Source of the DNA: an uncultured Alistipes sp.
GTDB taxonomy: Bacteria > Bacteroidota > Bacteroidia > Bacteroidales > Rikenellaceae
Reading direction: 5' to 3'
DNA length: 38,122 bases
NCBI GenBank assembly: GCA_937895825.1
Contig: CALBKP010000070.1
Coordinates: 1 to 38,122, forward strand
A program made the position numbers and the translations under genes. Positions 8,980 through 17,876 of this stretch are shown piece by piece. The notes beneath the pieces are model-generated. The model saw nothing but the letters and a program-made list of their open reading frames with translations. It searched no databases and was not told the DNA's origin. Position 1 is the first letter of the stretch; every line of letters begins with the position of its first letter.

Positions 8980-9555
8980 TTAGAATTTCTTATTTATCAG
9001 TTTATTAATGGTCTTAACATAGAGCTTGTGCTCGATGCTATGTATAAGGTTTGTGAGCTCCTCGATGTCGCTACCCTCGTATACAACAGCACCCTGGTCA
9101 ATGATACGACCACCGTCGAGCGTCTCGTCTACGAAGTGTGTGGTTACGCCAAATACCTTGACACCAAAGTCCATGGCATCCTGAATGGCGTGCGCCCCCT
9201 TGAATGAAGGGAGCAACGAGGGGTGGATGTTGACGATACGCTGCTCATAGCGACCAAGGAGCACCTTACCAACGATACGCATATATCCTGCAAGGCAGAT
9301 GTAGTCGACTTTATGGTCATCGAGCATCGTGGCAAGCATTGTCTCGTATGCCTCGCGCGAGGCATAGTCCTTAGGGTTAAAGGCGAAACTCTCCGTACCA
9401 AAGAGCTTAGCACGCTCTAACACCTTAGCACCTGGCTTGTCACACACGAGAAGTACAATCTCAGCATCGAGTCTACCATCGGCACAAGCCTCGGCAATAG
9501 CCTGATAGTTGCTACCGCTGCCACTGGCGAAGACAGCTAAACGGGTCTTTCTCAT
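8980..9555 (-). CDS. purN: Phosphoribosylglycinamide formyltransferase (folate-dependent)
   Basis: PurN transfers the formyl group of 10-formyl-THF to GAR, step 3. The 191-residue protein starts MRKTRLAVFASGSGSNYQAI with the phosphate-binding glycine-rich loop. The catalytic triad aligns with E. coli N106/H108/D144 as N109, H111 (NIHPSLLPSF) and D147 (ETLDGG); LAGYMRIV is also conserved. It is packed between purM (4 nt upstream) and purH (2 nt downstream). The formate-dependent alternative PurT is not seen. Confidence 0.97.
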   Translation of the reverse strand: MRKTRLAVFASGSGSNYQAIAEACADGRLDAEIVLLVCDKPGAKVLERAKLFGTESFAFNPKDYASREAYETMLATMLDDHKVDYICLAGYMRIVGKVLLGRYEQRIVNIHPSLLPSFKGAHAIQDAMDFGVKVFGVTTHFVDETLDGGRIIDQGAVVYEGSDIEELTNLIHSIEHKLYVKTINKLINKKF

Positions 9556-9559
9556 ACTC

Positions 9560-10588
9560 TTAGATGATAGTTACGCCCTCACCCTCAGTTACACGGCCAA
9601 TAACCGAAGCCTTCTCGCCACACTCCTCGAGGATGGCGATAGCACGCTCTGCATCACTCTCGGGCAGCGCTATAACCATACCGATACCCATATTGAAGAT
9701 GTTGAACATCTCACGATGGCCAACCTTGCCGTACTTCTCCAAAAGACGGAAGACTGGGAGAATCTCCCATGTGCCCTCCTTAACCTCGACACCTTGCCCC
9801 TCCTTCAAGATACGGGGGATGTTCTCGTCGAAGCCACCGCCAGTGATATGGCTGATACCATGTACGTCACATTCAGCAATGACCTTCAACACCTGCTTAA
9901 CGTAGATGCGAGTAGGCTCCAACAGAGCCTCACCAAGTGTACGCCCAGGAATCTCGGGATAAGTCTCTCCCAACTTGAGGTCATTATCGCTTACAACCTT
10001 ACGAACAAGGCTAAAGCCGTTAGAATGAACACCGCTTGAGGCGATACCAACCAATACGTCGCCTACCTTAACACGCTCGCCAGCGTCGATGAGTTTAGAG
10101 CGCTCAACAACACCAACCGTGAAGCCTGCGATATCGTACTCGCCATCCTGATACATACCTGGCATCTCAGCAGTCTCGCCACCAACCAATGCACAGCCAG
10201 CCTGACGGCAACCCTCGGCAACACCCGAAACGATAGCCTCTACCTTAGCGGGCTCGTTGTGGCCAACAGCCACATAGTCGAGGAAAACGAGGGGCTCAGC
10301 ACCCTGCGCCAAAACATCGTTAACACACATTGCGACAGCGTCGATACCGATAGTATCGTGCTTATCCATCTCAAACGCCAACTTTAGTTTCGTACCAACA
10401 CCGTCGGTGCCACTAACCAACACTGGCTCCTTGATGTTCAACTCAGCGAGGTTGAACATACCGCCAAATGCTCCGATATTACCCATCGAACCAACACGCT
10501 TGGTTGATGCTACGTGCGACTTGATGCGTCGTACTACTTCGTAACCGGCCTCGAGATTTACACCGGCAGCTTCATAACTCTTTGCCAT
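9560..10588 (-). CDS. purM: Phosphoribosylformylglycinamidine cyclo-ligase (AIR synthetase)
   Basis: PurM closes the imidazole ring, converting FGAM to AIR with ATP, step 5. The 342-residue product has the expected AIRS-family motifs: an N-terminal segment ending in LVSGTDGVGTKLKLA, then DAVAMCVNDVLAQGAEPLVFLDY, GGETAEMPGMY, GIASSGVHSNGFSLVRK and HITGGGF.ENIPR. It starts 11 nt after purF. PurL, in the same operon, is a relative and makes its substrate. Confidence 0.98.
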   Translation of the reverse strand: MAKSYEAAGVNLEAGYEVVRRIKSHVASTKRVGSMGNIGAFGGMFNLAELNIKEPVLVSGTDGVGTKLKLAFEMDKHDTIGIDAVAMCVNDVLAQGAEPLVFLDYVAVGHNEPAKVEAIVSGVAEGCRQAGCALVGGETAEMPGMYQDGEYDIAGFTVGVVERSKLIDAGERVKVGDVLVGIASSGVHSNGFSLVRKVVSDNDLKLGETYPEIPGRTLGEALLEPTRIYVKQVLKVIAECDVHGISHITGGGFDENIPRILKEGQGVEVKEGTWEILPVFRLLEKYGKVGHREMFNIFNMGIGMVIALPESDAERAIAILEECGEKASVIGRVTEGEGVTII

Positions 10589-10599
10589 ATCTATATATT

Positions 10600-12003
10600 T
10601 TATTTATTATTCAACTTATTTTGATACAACGATGTTGGGTAGCAGCCGTTAAAGCATGCCATACACAACTCCGATCTATTTCCCGACTTAAGCAACGACT
10701 CCTCCGAGAGGAACTCCAACGAGTCTGCCTCGATAGCCTTGCACGCCTCCTCCTTAGACATGCGAGCACAGAGCAACTCCTCGCGCGTGGACATGTCGAT
10801 ACCGTAGAAGCAGGGATTCGTAATCGCAGGGCTGGCGATACGCACGTGTACCTCCTTAGCTCCCGCCTCCTTCAGCAGACGGACGATACGCAACGACGTT
10901 GTACCACGAACGATGCTATCGTCGATCAATACCACCGACTTATCCTTAACGAGCGAACGCACGGCCGAGAGTTTCATACGCACACCCTTCTCACGCATCT
11001 CCTGCGAGGGTTGGATAAACGTACGTGCGATATACTTATTCTTGATGAGTCCCATCTCGTAGGGTATGCCGCTGGCCTCGGAGTATCCGATGGCGGCACT
11101 GATACTCGAATCGGGCACACCGATAACCACATCGGCCTTCGTTGGGCACTGCTCATAGAGGTAGCGACCCGAGAGCTTACGGAAAGTATGTACGTTGCAA
11201 CCCTCGATGTCGCTATCGGGACGTGCAAAGTAGATATACTCCATAGCACACATCAGATGACGCTGGAAGAGTGAATAGTGATTCGAGCGGATGCCGTGGT
11301 GATCGATAGTAACAATCTCACCTGGCTCAATATCGCGGATATACTCCGCACCAATGATATCTAACGCACAAGTCTCCGAGCTGATGACATAGCCGTCACC
11401 GAGCTTACCGATAGACAAGGGACGAAGACCATGCTTGTCGCGGCAGGCGTAGATACGGTTCTTCGTCATAATAAGGAAAGCGAAGGCTCCCTCCAACATA
11501 TTGAGCGCCTCAATAATGTTATCGATACGGTTATTCTCACTCTTATCCTTCTTGATAAGGTGAGCCAAGAGCTCGCTATCCGACGATGAGTGGAACAACG
11601 AGCCACGCACCTCAAGGTAACGCGCCAACTCCTTAGAGTTAACGAGGTTACCGTTATGTGCTAACGCGAAGTCACCCGTATAGTGGTTGAACGAGAAGGG
11701 CTGCACGTTGTTTGCACCGCCACCACCCGTTGTTGAGTAGCGCACATGGCCGATAGCTATACGCCCCTTGAGCTTAGAGAGCTTCTGCTGGTTGAAGACC
11801 TCTGTAACAAGGCCCTCACCCTTGACTGTATTCAATTTATCGCCATCGAATGCCGATATACCACAAGCCTCCTGGCCACGGTGCTGCAAAGCGTGCAGAC
11901 CGTAGTATGCGAGGTTTGGAGCATCGTCAACGCCAAAGATACCAAAGACACCACACTCCTCGTGTAGGTCGTCACCATATATATCTAATGAATCCTTAAG
12001 CAT
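10600..12003 (-). CDS. purF: Amidophosphoribosyltransferase
   Basis: PurF commits PRPP to purine synthesis by making phosphoribosylamine from glutamine. The 467-residue protein is of the Bacillus type: a short propeptide (residues 1-16) precedes the catalytic Cys17 in HEECGVFGIFG, which must be exposed by processing. The PRPP loop VVLIDDSIVRGTT is intact. Cys residues at the positions used for the 4Fe-4S cluster are present (CAMEYIYFARPDS, NPCFYGID and CMAC near the C-terminus), so an oxygen-sensitive iron-sulfur enzyme is likely. The gene begins 2 nt after the purC stop. Feedback inhibition by nucleotides is a family property, not seen here. Confidence 0.98.
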   Translation of the reverse strand: MLKDSLDIYGDDLHEECGVFGIFGVDDAPNLAYYGLHALQHRGQEACGISAFDGDKLNTVKGEGLVTEVFNQQKLSKLKGRIAIGHVRYSTTGGGGANNVQPFSFNHYTGDFALAHNGNLVNSKELARYLEVRGSLFHSSSDSELLAHLIKKDKSENNRIDNIIEALNMLEGAFAFLIMTKNRIYACRDKHGLRPLSIGKLGDGYVISSETCALDIIGAEYIRDIEPGEIVTIDHHGIRSNHYSLFQRHLMCAMEYIYFARPDSDIEGCNVHTFRKLSGRYLYEQCPTKADVVIGVPDSSISAAIGYSEASGIPYEMGLIKNKYIARTFIQPSQEMREKGVRMKLSAVRSLVKDKSVVLIDDSIVRGTTSLRIVRLLKEAGAKEVHVRIASPAITNPCFYGIDMSTREELLCARMSKEEACKAIEADSLEFLSEESLLKSGNRSELCMACFNGCYPTSLYQNKLNNK

Positions 12004-12005
12004 AC

Positions 12006-12728
12006 CTATTCTTTATTAAGCAGGTTAGCGAGGCGGTCAGCCACCTCCTGATATACCTCTCCAACGCGGCCAAGGTCGCGGCGGAAACGATCCTTATCCA
12101 TACGCTCGCCCGTAGTCTCGTCCCACAGACGGCAAGTATCGGGCGTGAGCTCGTCAACCAACACCAATGAGCCATCCGTAGCACGGCCGAACTCAATCTT
12201 GAAGTCCACCAACTTGATGCCCACCTTGGCATACAACTCCGTAAGCAGAGCATTGACCTTAGCCGACACCTCATATATCTCGGCGAGCTCCTCGTATGAG
12301 AGCAGGCCGAGGGCTACGGCATGGTGGTCGTTGATAAGCGGGTCGCCAAGCTCGCCATCACGCAAGCAGAGGTCGAACACCGTATTTTCAGGCACGATGC
12401 CCTCCTCCAGTCCGAGACGCTTGGCCATAGAGCCAGCGATAACGTTACGGACGATGACCTCGATGGGGACATGCTTAACGAGGCGGCACTGCTGGTCGCT
12501 ATCACTAAGGCGCTGGATGAAGTGCGTGGTGATGCCGTTATCGTTGAGATAGCTGAGCACCATAGACGATATGGCGCAATTCATCTTCGCCTTATTCTCT
12601 ATCCTTGCACCCTTGATGTTGTAGAAGGCCGAGATGTAGTCCTTGAAGCGGATGACGACATCATCGTCGCCATCGCCCTTATAGACCACCTTGCTACTGC
12701 CGTTATATAAAATCTCCTTCAGCTCCAT
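12006..12728 (-). CDS. purC: SAICAR synthetase
   Basis: PurC condenses CAIR with aspartate using ATP. The frame extends upstream to 12788 inside purL, but the ATG at 12728 gives the family start MELKEILYNGSSKVVYKG and a standard 240-residue protein, one base after the purL stop. Motifs include the ATP-binding start, FKDYISAFYNIKGARIENKA (normally FKDD.TAFNG.K), VPIEVIVRN, GSMAKRLG and DFKIEFGR. The longer start would add 20 residues with no family counterpart. Confidence 0.97.
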   Translation of the reverse strand: MELKEILYNGSSKVVYKGDGDDDVVIRFKDYISAFYNIKGARIENKAKMNCAISSMVLSYLNDNGITTHFIQRLSDSDQQCRLVKHVPIEVIVRNVIAGSMAKRLGLEEGIVPENTVFDLCLRDGELGDPLINDHHAVALGLLSYEELAEIYEVSAKVNALLTELYAKVGIKLVDFKIEFGRATDGSLVLVDELTPDTCRLWDETTGERMDKDRFRRDLGRVGEVYQEVADRLANLLNKE

Positions 12729-12729
12729 A

Positions 12730-15700
12730 CTATCGCTTGGTAAAGTAGTTAACTGCATTTGAGAAGATATCCTGAACCTTCTCGCCATATATATTCTTCA
12801 TAAGGTCGCGCTCGTAACGCTCAGTATGTCCCATCTTACCGAGAATTTGACCACTCGGGTCGATGATGCCCTCGATACCGAAGCTCGAGCCGTTGGGGTT
12901 ATAGGGCGAGTCCGTTGTGGGACGGCCCTCGGCATCAACATACTGGAATGCCACCTGGCCATTGCGGAAGAGTTCCTCGGCAAGCTCGTTACTAACGACA
13001 AACTTACCCTCACCATGGCTCACGGCGATAGAGTGGATGTCGCCAATCTCGAACGACTGCAACCAGGGCGATGCAATAGTACCTACGCGCGTAGATACCA
13101 CCTGCGATATATGGCGGTTGATGTCGTTACGGAACAGCGTAGGCGATGCCTTAGTGACCATACCCAGGCGGCCGTAAGGCAAAAGACCCGACTTAACCAA
13201 TGCCTGGAAGCCGTTACATATACCAAGCATCAAGCCACCACGATCCAACAGTGCGTGGATAGCATCCGCAACGCTCTTATTGTTGAGCACATTTGCGATA
13301 AACTTACCGCTGCCATCAGGCTCATCACCTGCCGAGAAACCACCAGCCAAAGCCATGATGTGGCAACGCTCGATGCACTGAGTCATCTCCTCAATCGAAC
13401 GGAGGACATCCTCACCCGTAAGGTTCTTGAATACCGAGATCTCGACCTCAGCACCAGCACGCTCAAAGGCACGTGCAGTGTCGTAGTCACAGTTAGTACC
13501 TGGGAACACGGGGATATATACCCTCACCTTGTCTACCTTCTCGCCCTGATACTCCCTGGCATGCAAGCGGCCATCGCTTACGCGGGTAGGCTCACCAGCC
13601 TTGCCCTTGTCGGCATATACGGTTGTGTACTTCGAGGTATTAGCCTCCAGCAATTCGTCGATATGTAGGCGTGTGCCGTTAATAAAGATGGCATCCTCCG
13701 CGACGGTTTTACCAATAAGCTCGGCTGCGGGGAAGTTAAGCGTTCGGCGTGCCTCGACAACGATAGAGCCGTAAGAGAGGTTATACAACATCTGCTCGTC
13801 ACACTCCAACGCAGCACCAACCCTATTACCGAACGACATCTTTGCAACAGCCTCGGCAACACCACCAAAGCCTACAGCATAGGCGGCGACGATGTCACCC
13901 TCCATAATCTTATCCGACACGAAGTCGAAGTTTCGCTTGAGTTCATCGGTCGAGGGCATATAGTTAGCCTCGGGCGTGTGACGGATGATGTAGAGCTTAT
14001 GTCCCGCGGTCTTAAACTCGGGGCTAATAACCGTGCGGGCATCTACCGTAGTAATACCAAAGGCCATAAGCATAGGAGGCACGTTGATATCGCGGAACGT
14101 ACCACTCATAGAGTCCTTACCACCGATTGATGGCAAGCCGAGCTCCACCTGCATCTTAAGAGCACCAAGCAGCGCTGCGAGGGGCTTACCCCACGACTTA
14201 GCGTCGGTCATACGCTCGAAGTACTCCTGATACGAGAAGCGCATATTATTGTAGCGAGCACCCGCTGCCACGACCTTAGCACAAGCGTCAACAACGGCAT
14301 AGGCGGCACCGTGATAGGGGCTCCACTTAGCAATATATGGGTTATAGCCAAAGGCCATAATACTTGCAGTATTTGTATAGCCGCCACCTACGGGTAGCTT
14401 CTGCACCGACACCTGCGTCTCGGTAGTCTGCGTCTTACCGCCATAAGGCATCAAGACGGTCGAAGCACCGATCGTAGAGTCGAACATCTCGATAAGACCC
14501 TTCTGCGAAACTACGTTGTCATCCGCAAGGTTGGTCTTCATACGCTTGGTTGTGGTAGCACCCTCAATCTTACGCTCGAAGGGGTTTTTATTCTCGACAT
14601 CACCGATACGTATCTTTGTATAGTGCTTAGCACCTGCCGAGTCGATAAAGTCACGCGAAAGATCGACAACAACCTTATCTCCCCAGTACATACGCATACG
14701 ACGAGTATCCGTAACGTCGGCAACGTAGGTAACCTCCACGTTCTCCTCGTGGCAGAGAGCCATAAACTGCTCCATATCCTTACGCTCGATGACTACCGAC
14801 ATACGCTCCTGCGACTCCGAGATGGCGAGCTCCGAGAAGTTCAAGCCGTCATACTTCGTAGGCACGCGGTCGAGGTATATATCAAGGCCATCGGTGAGCT
14901 CACCAATAGCTACGCTCACACCACCAGCGCCAAAGTCATTCGACTTCTTGATAAGGCGCGTAACATCGCCACGGCGGAATAGGCGTGCGAGCTTACGCTC
15001 CTCAGGGGCATTACCCTTCTGCACCTCCGAGCTACACTCCTCGAGTGAGCTTAGAGTATGCTCCTTAGACGAACCCGTAGCACCACCTACACCATCACGG
15101 CCCGTACGGCCACCGAGCAACAGCACAACATCACCCGCAACTGGGCTCTCACGACGTACGTTATCAGCCTTAACAGCACCGACAACAGCACCCACCTCCA
15201 TACGCTTAGCAACGTAGTCGGGGTGGTAGACCTCGCGAACATGCGTGGTGGCAAGGCCTATCTGGTTACCATAGCTTGAGTAACCTGCCGCAGCCTTAGT
15301 CGAGATGATGCGCTGAGGGAGCTTACCCTCCATAGTCTCGCCCACGGGCTTATAGATATCGCCAGCACCCGTCACACGCATAGCCTGGTACACGTAGCTA
15401 CGGCCTGACAACGGGTCACGGATAGCACCACCAAGACAGGTTGAAGCACCACCGAAAGGTTCAATCTCCGTGGGGTGGTTATGTGTCTCGTTTTTGAACT
15501 GCAACAACCAACGCTCCATCTGGCCATCAACGTCGACATTGACGAAGATGCTGCATGCGTTGTTCTCCTCGCTCTGCTCCATATCATCGAGCTTACCGCA
15601 CTTCTTCAAGTAGCGGGCACCGATGGTCGCAAGCTCCATAAGGCAGAGGCTCTTCTCTTCGCGGCCAAGCTCCTTGCGTATCTTACGCATAAGGTCGAGC

Positions 15701-16437
15701 GACTCCTCGAACTCGGCCTTCATAAACGACTCGTCGAGCGTAATCTCCTCGATCTCGGTCGTAAAAGTTGTATGGCGACAGTGGTCACTCCAGTAGGTAT
15801 CCAAGATACGAAGCTCGGTCTCCACGGGGTCACGCTCCTCCTTGCGGAAGTAGTTAACAACCTCGCGAAGATCATCAGCATTCATGGCAAGGCCGTTAGC
15901 CTTGCAATAGGGGGCTAAGTCCTCCTCCTGCATTTGACGGAAACCCTCCAATACAGCCACAGGCTTAACCTCAGCACTCTCCATATCCGAAAGGATGTCG
16001 AGGTTTTTCTTACGTGACTCCACGGCATTGATGAGATACTTCTCGATGCGTGCCATAGCCTCCTCATCAACACTCTCGTCAAAGATGTAGAGGCGCGACG
16101 ACTTGATCTTTACCTCGGCATTGGGTTCGATAAGGTGAACACAGTCGACAGCCGATGCGGCACGCTGATCGAACTGACCAGGAAGGAACTCCACGGCGAG
16201 TGCGGGCTTACCCTCGGTGTCACACTCGTCAGTAACCGAGTCGGTGACTACCTCGCCAAAGACACTATAACGACTCTTCTCCAAGAGCTCATCCGAGAAG
16301 CCAAAGAGGTCATATACGTTGATGTAGCGCAGATGTTCGATATTTAGACCAAGGTTGGTGTTTAGCTCGTTACGTAACGTCTCAGCCTCGACCTGAAAGC
16401 GCGAATATTTCTCGACAAATATGCGGCGATTCTTCAT
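12730..16437 (-). CDS. purL: Phosphoribosylformylglycinamidine synthase, large single-chain form
   Basis: PurL converts FGAR to FGAM with ATP and glutamine, step 4. At 1235 residues this is the large fused form, so no separate PurQ or PurS is needed. The synthetase portion (about 1-960) contains SDHCRHTTF, KNETHNHPTEIEPFGGA..., GGRTGRDGVGGATGSS and GLPSIGGKDSMSGTF. The C-terminal class I glutaminase domain begins about VRVYIPVFPGTNCDYD and has the nucleophile Cys in GICNGFQAL and the His in VSHGEGKF. It begins 32 nt after purE, and its stop almost touches the purC start. It is the longest gene of the cluster. Confidence 0.98.
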   Translation of the reverse strand: MKNRRIFVEKYSRFQVEAETLRNELNTNLGLNIEHLRYINVYDLFGFSDELLEKSRYSVFGEVVTDSVTDECDTEGKPALAVEFLPGQFDQRAASAVDCVHLIEPNAEVKIKSSRLYIFDESVDEEAMARIEKYLINAVESRKKNLDILSDMESAEVKPVAVLEGFRQMQEEDLAPYCKANGLAMNADDLREVVNYFRKEERDPVETELRILDTYWSDHCRHTTFTTEIEEITLDESFMKAEFEESLDLMRKIRKELGREEKSLCLMELATIGARYLKKCGKLDDMEQSEENNACSIFVNVDVDGQMERWLLQFKNETHNHPTEIEPFGGASTCLGGAIRDPLSGRSYVYQAMRVTGAGDIYKPVGETMEGKLPQRIISTKAAAGYSSYGNQIGLATTHVREVYHPDYVAKRMEVGAVVGAVKADNVRRESPVAGDVVLLLGGRTGRDGVGGATGSSKEHTLSSLEECSSEVQKGNAPEERKLARLFRRGDVTRLIKKSNDFGAGGVSVAIGELTDGLDIYLDRVPTKYDGLNFSELAISESQERMSVVIERKDMEQFMALCHEENVEVTYVADVTDTRRMRMYWGDKVVVDLSRDFIDSAGAKHYTKIRIGDVENKNPFERKIEGATTTKRMKTNLADDNVVSQKGLIEMFDSTIGASTVLMPYGGKTQTTETQVSVQKLPVGGGYTNTASIMAFGYNPYIAKWSPYHGAAYAVVDACAKVVAAGARYNNMRFSYQEYFERMTDAKSWGKPLAALLGALKMQVELGLPSIGGKDSMSGTFRDINVPPMLMAFGITTVDARTVISPEFKTAGHKLYIIRHTPEANYMPSTDELKRNFDFVSDKIMEGDIVAAYAVGFGGVAEAVAKMSFGNRVGAALECDEQMLYNLSYGSIVVEARRTLNFPAAELIGKTVAEDAIFINGTRLHIDELLEANTSKYTTVYADKGKAGEPTRVSDGRLHAREYQGEKVDKVRVYIPVFPGTNCDYDTARAFERAGAEVEISVFKNLTGEDVLRSIEEMTQCIERCHIMALAGGFSAGDEPDGSGKFIANVLNNKSVADAIHALLDRGGLMLGICNGFQALVKSGLLPYGRLGMVTKASPTLFRNDINRHISQVVSTRVGTIASPWLQSFEIGDIHSIAVSHGEGKFVVSNELAEELFRNGQVAFQYVDAEGRPTTDSPYNPNGSSFGIEGIIDPSGQILGKMGHTERYERDLMKNIYGEKVQDIFSNAVNYFTKR

Positions 16438-16469
16438 GATTGATAGTTTGTTGTTAGGGGTTAAGATTA

Positions 16470-16937
16470 TTACAACTCCGAAGCAAGAACCTTATCGGTC
16501 TGGGCCTTACGGAAGGCCAACAAGCGCTCCTCGAGAGCCTTGTCCGTGAGTGCGAAGATTGATGCTGCGATAAGGGCGGCATTCTTAGCACCGTTGATTG
16601 CCGTAGTCGACACTGGGATACCACCAGGCATCTGAACGATAGAGAGCAAAGAGTCCATGCCGCCAAGTGCCGAGGTCTTGATGGGTACGCCGATAACAGG
16701 GACGGTGGTGAGAGCCGCCGTAACGCCTGCTACGTGTGCAGCACCACCAGCACCTGCGATGATAGCGCCGATGCCACGCTCGCGAGCCGTGGTTGCATAC
16801 TCAAACATGAGGTGGGGAGTGCGGTGTGCACTGATGACACGCTTCTCGTACTCGATGCCCAACTCCTCCAAAGTCTCGACTGCGGCCTTCATAATATCCC
16901 AGTCGCTGGTTGATCCCATGATAACTGCTACTTTCAT
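16470..16937 (-). CDS. purE: N5-carboxyaminoimidazole ribonucleotide mutase
   Basis: PurE isomerises N5-CAIR to CAIR. The 155-residue protein shows the phosphate-binding start VAVIMGSTSDWDIMK, the SAHRTP loop with the catalytic His, GAGGAAHVAGVTAA (usually HLPGM in class I) and GIPVSTTAINGAKNA. Overall it is class I, which normally needs PurK to make N5-CAIR, yet purK is not in this operon or elsewhere in the window. It is the first recognised enzyme of the operon and follows a hairpin and small ORF in the leader. No TAnnTTTG box lies between the hairpin and its ATG. Confidence 0.96.
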   Translation of the reverse strand: MKVAVIMGSTSDWDIMKAAVETLEELGIEYEKRVISAHRTPHLMFEYATTARERGIGAIIAGAGGAAHVAGVTAALTTVPVIGVPIKTSALGGMDSLLSIVQMPGGIPVSTTAINGAKNAALIAASIFALTDKALEERLLAFRKAQTDKVLASEL

Positions 16938-16970
16938 AATCTCGATATTTTATTAATTACACATATTTAT

Positions 16971-17008
16971 CAAAACAAAGACCGCCAACACCTTATGTAT
17001 CAGCGGTC
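16971..17008 (-). terminator. Terminator-like hairpin in the purE leader, possible attenuator
   Basis: On the minus strand, 17008-16997 pairs with 16991-16980 as a 12-bp stem (GACCGC/GCGGTC plus a distal half containing three G-U pairs) around a 5-nt loop, followed at once by TTTGTTTTG. It starts 6 nt after the stop of the 57-codon ORF and 42 nt before the purE ATG. A ribosome stopping on that ORF would cover the 5' arm. It could be a plain terminator of the small gene or a regulated attenuator for the operon. Confidence 0.75.
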
Positions 17009-17014
17009 TATAAT

Positions 17015-17188
17015 CTAATTATCACTATCTTTCATTATCTGAACAGCCACAGTATATGCGCCCAAAAACTGACCCACCTGCTTCTGACAGGCCGTAATCT
17101 CAGAGCCATGCATTGCGAGCTCCTGAGACATCAGCTCTCGCTTATTCACAGACACTGTCGATAATAGTTGTTCTGAATAGTTGTTCAT
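17015..17188 (-). CDS. Possible 57-residue leader ORF before purE
   Basis: An ATG at 17188 opens a 57-codon frame to a TAG at 17015, starting MNNYSEQLLSTVSVNKRELM and ending QIMKDSDN. I recognise no family, and it has no signal peptide or clear membrane segment. A TACCTTTG box ends 5 nt before the ATG, so the mRNA would be leaderless or nearly so. The stop is 6 nt before a terminator-like hairpin and purE follows, a layout resembling translation-coupled attenuation. It may instead be a small independent gene or a chance frame. Confidence 0.5.
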   Translation of the reverse strand: MNNYSEQLLSTVSVNKRELMSQELAMHGSEITACQKQVGQFLGAYTVAVQIMKDSDN

Positions 17189-17193
17189 AGCGA

Positions 17194-17201
17194 CAAAGGT
17201 A
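17194..17201 (-). promoter_or_regulatory. -7 box for the purine leader transcript
   Basis: TACCTTTG on the minus strand (17201-17194) matches TAnnTTTG exactly and is the only such box seen between pnuT and purE. The position about 20 nt upstream reads TTT rather than TTG, so the -33 part is weak, and it falls inside the pnuT terminator hairpin. Expected transcription start is at or next to the ATG at 17188. Confidence 0.55.
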
Positions 17202-17219
17202 GCAAATTTTTCGCGATAT

Positions 17220-17242
17220 AAAAAGTGCCCGACACACTTTTT
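17220..17242 (-). terminator. Terminator after pnuT
   Basis: AAAAAGTG and CACTTTTT (an 8-bp perfect stem, minus strand) enclose a 7-nt loop, and the 3' arm itself supplies the T tract. It lies about 40 nt past the pnuT stop and would separate the thiamine operon from the purine leader promoter. Confidence 0.65.
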
Positions 17243-17281
17243 TCAACTTTTTTTTAACAATCCTTGTCGCCCGCTCCAACT

Positions 17282-17863
17282 TTAGCTGGCCTCCACCCTG
17301 CGGCTCTCCCTAAGCCAGCGTAAATAGCCCGCAACGGCGAGTACACAGTAAAGGGTGTAAAGCAATGCCGTGAGGGGTATGCCCTTGTAGAGGTACAACC
17401 CCACGCTTATCATATCCACAACAAGCCACACGAGCCACTGCTCTACCAGCTTACGCGAGAGCATCCACATAGCGACAATGCTCAAGGCAGTGGACATAGC
17501 ATCAAAGAAGGGTACTCGGCTGTCAGTAAACTCCGTGAGAATGAAGTATATCGCCACGTGTAGAACAACGTATGCAAGCATCAGGGGCACTATCCACCCA
17601 ACGGGCGTATGTTTGATGCGACCCGAGGCCTTCTCCTTAGGGTTACGCTTCCACACCACAAGGCCATAGACGGCGGCTGCCACATAGTAGAGCTGCATGG
17701 CAGCATCGGCATAGATGCCAGCATTGAGGTAGAGCGTGCCGTGAACAAGTGGCATAATGGCACTAACGACCCATACCCAGATGTTAGCCTTATACTCCAA
17801 CCATAGGTAGATAAGGCCGAGTGTCGTACCCAAGATTTGCAGTATCAAAGACCAGTCAATCAT
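17282..17863 (-). CDS. pnuT: PnuC-family permease, probably thiamine transporter PnuT
   Basis: The 193-residue integral membrane protein has about seven hydrophobic segments and the PnuC-family pattern: WLEYKANIWVW near the start, QLYYVAAAVYG in the middle, and the C-terminal series D..STALSIVAMWMLSRK..EQWLVW..VD. Members move nicotinamide riboside, riboflavin or thiamine by facilitated diffusion across the inner membrane. Here the assignment to thiamine (PnuT) rests on context: it is 13 nt downstream of a TonB receptor whose mRNA starts with a TPP riboswitch, the same pairing as OMthi-PnuT in Bacteroides thetaiotaomicron. A thiamine pyrophosphokinase gene, which accompanies this pair in some relatives, is absent. 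A terminator follows. Confidence 0.88.
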   Translation of the reverse strand: MIDWSLILQILGTTLGLIYLWLEYKANIWVWVVSAIMPLVHGTLYLNAGIYADAAMQLYYVAAAVYGLVVWKRNPKEKASGRIKHTPVGWIVPLMLAYVVLHVAIYFILTEFTDSRVPFFDAMSTALSIVAMWMLSRKLVEQWLVWLVVDMISVGLYLYKGIPLTALLYTLYCVLAVAGYLRWLRESRRVEAS

Positions 17864-17876
17864 CGTTACGTTTTGT

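Noticed and set aside
12729..12788. Upstream start for purC overlapping purL
   Set aside because: The ATG at 12728 matches the family N-terminus and lies just after the purL stop; the extension matches no SAICAR synthetase.
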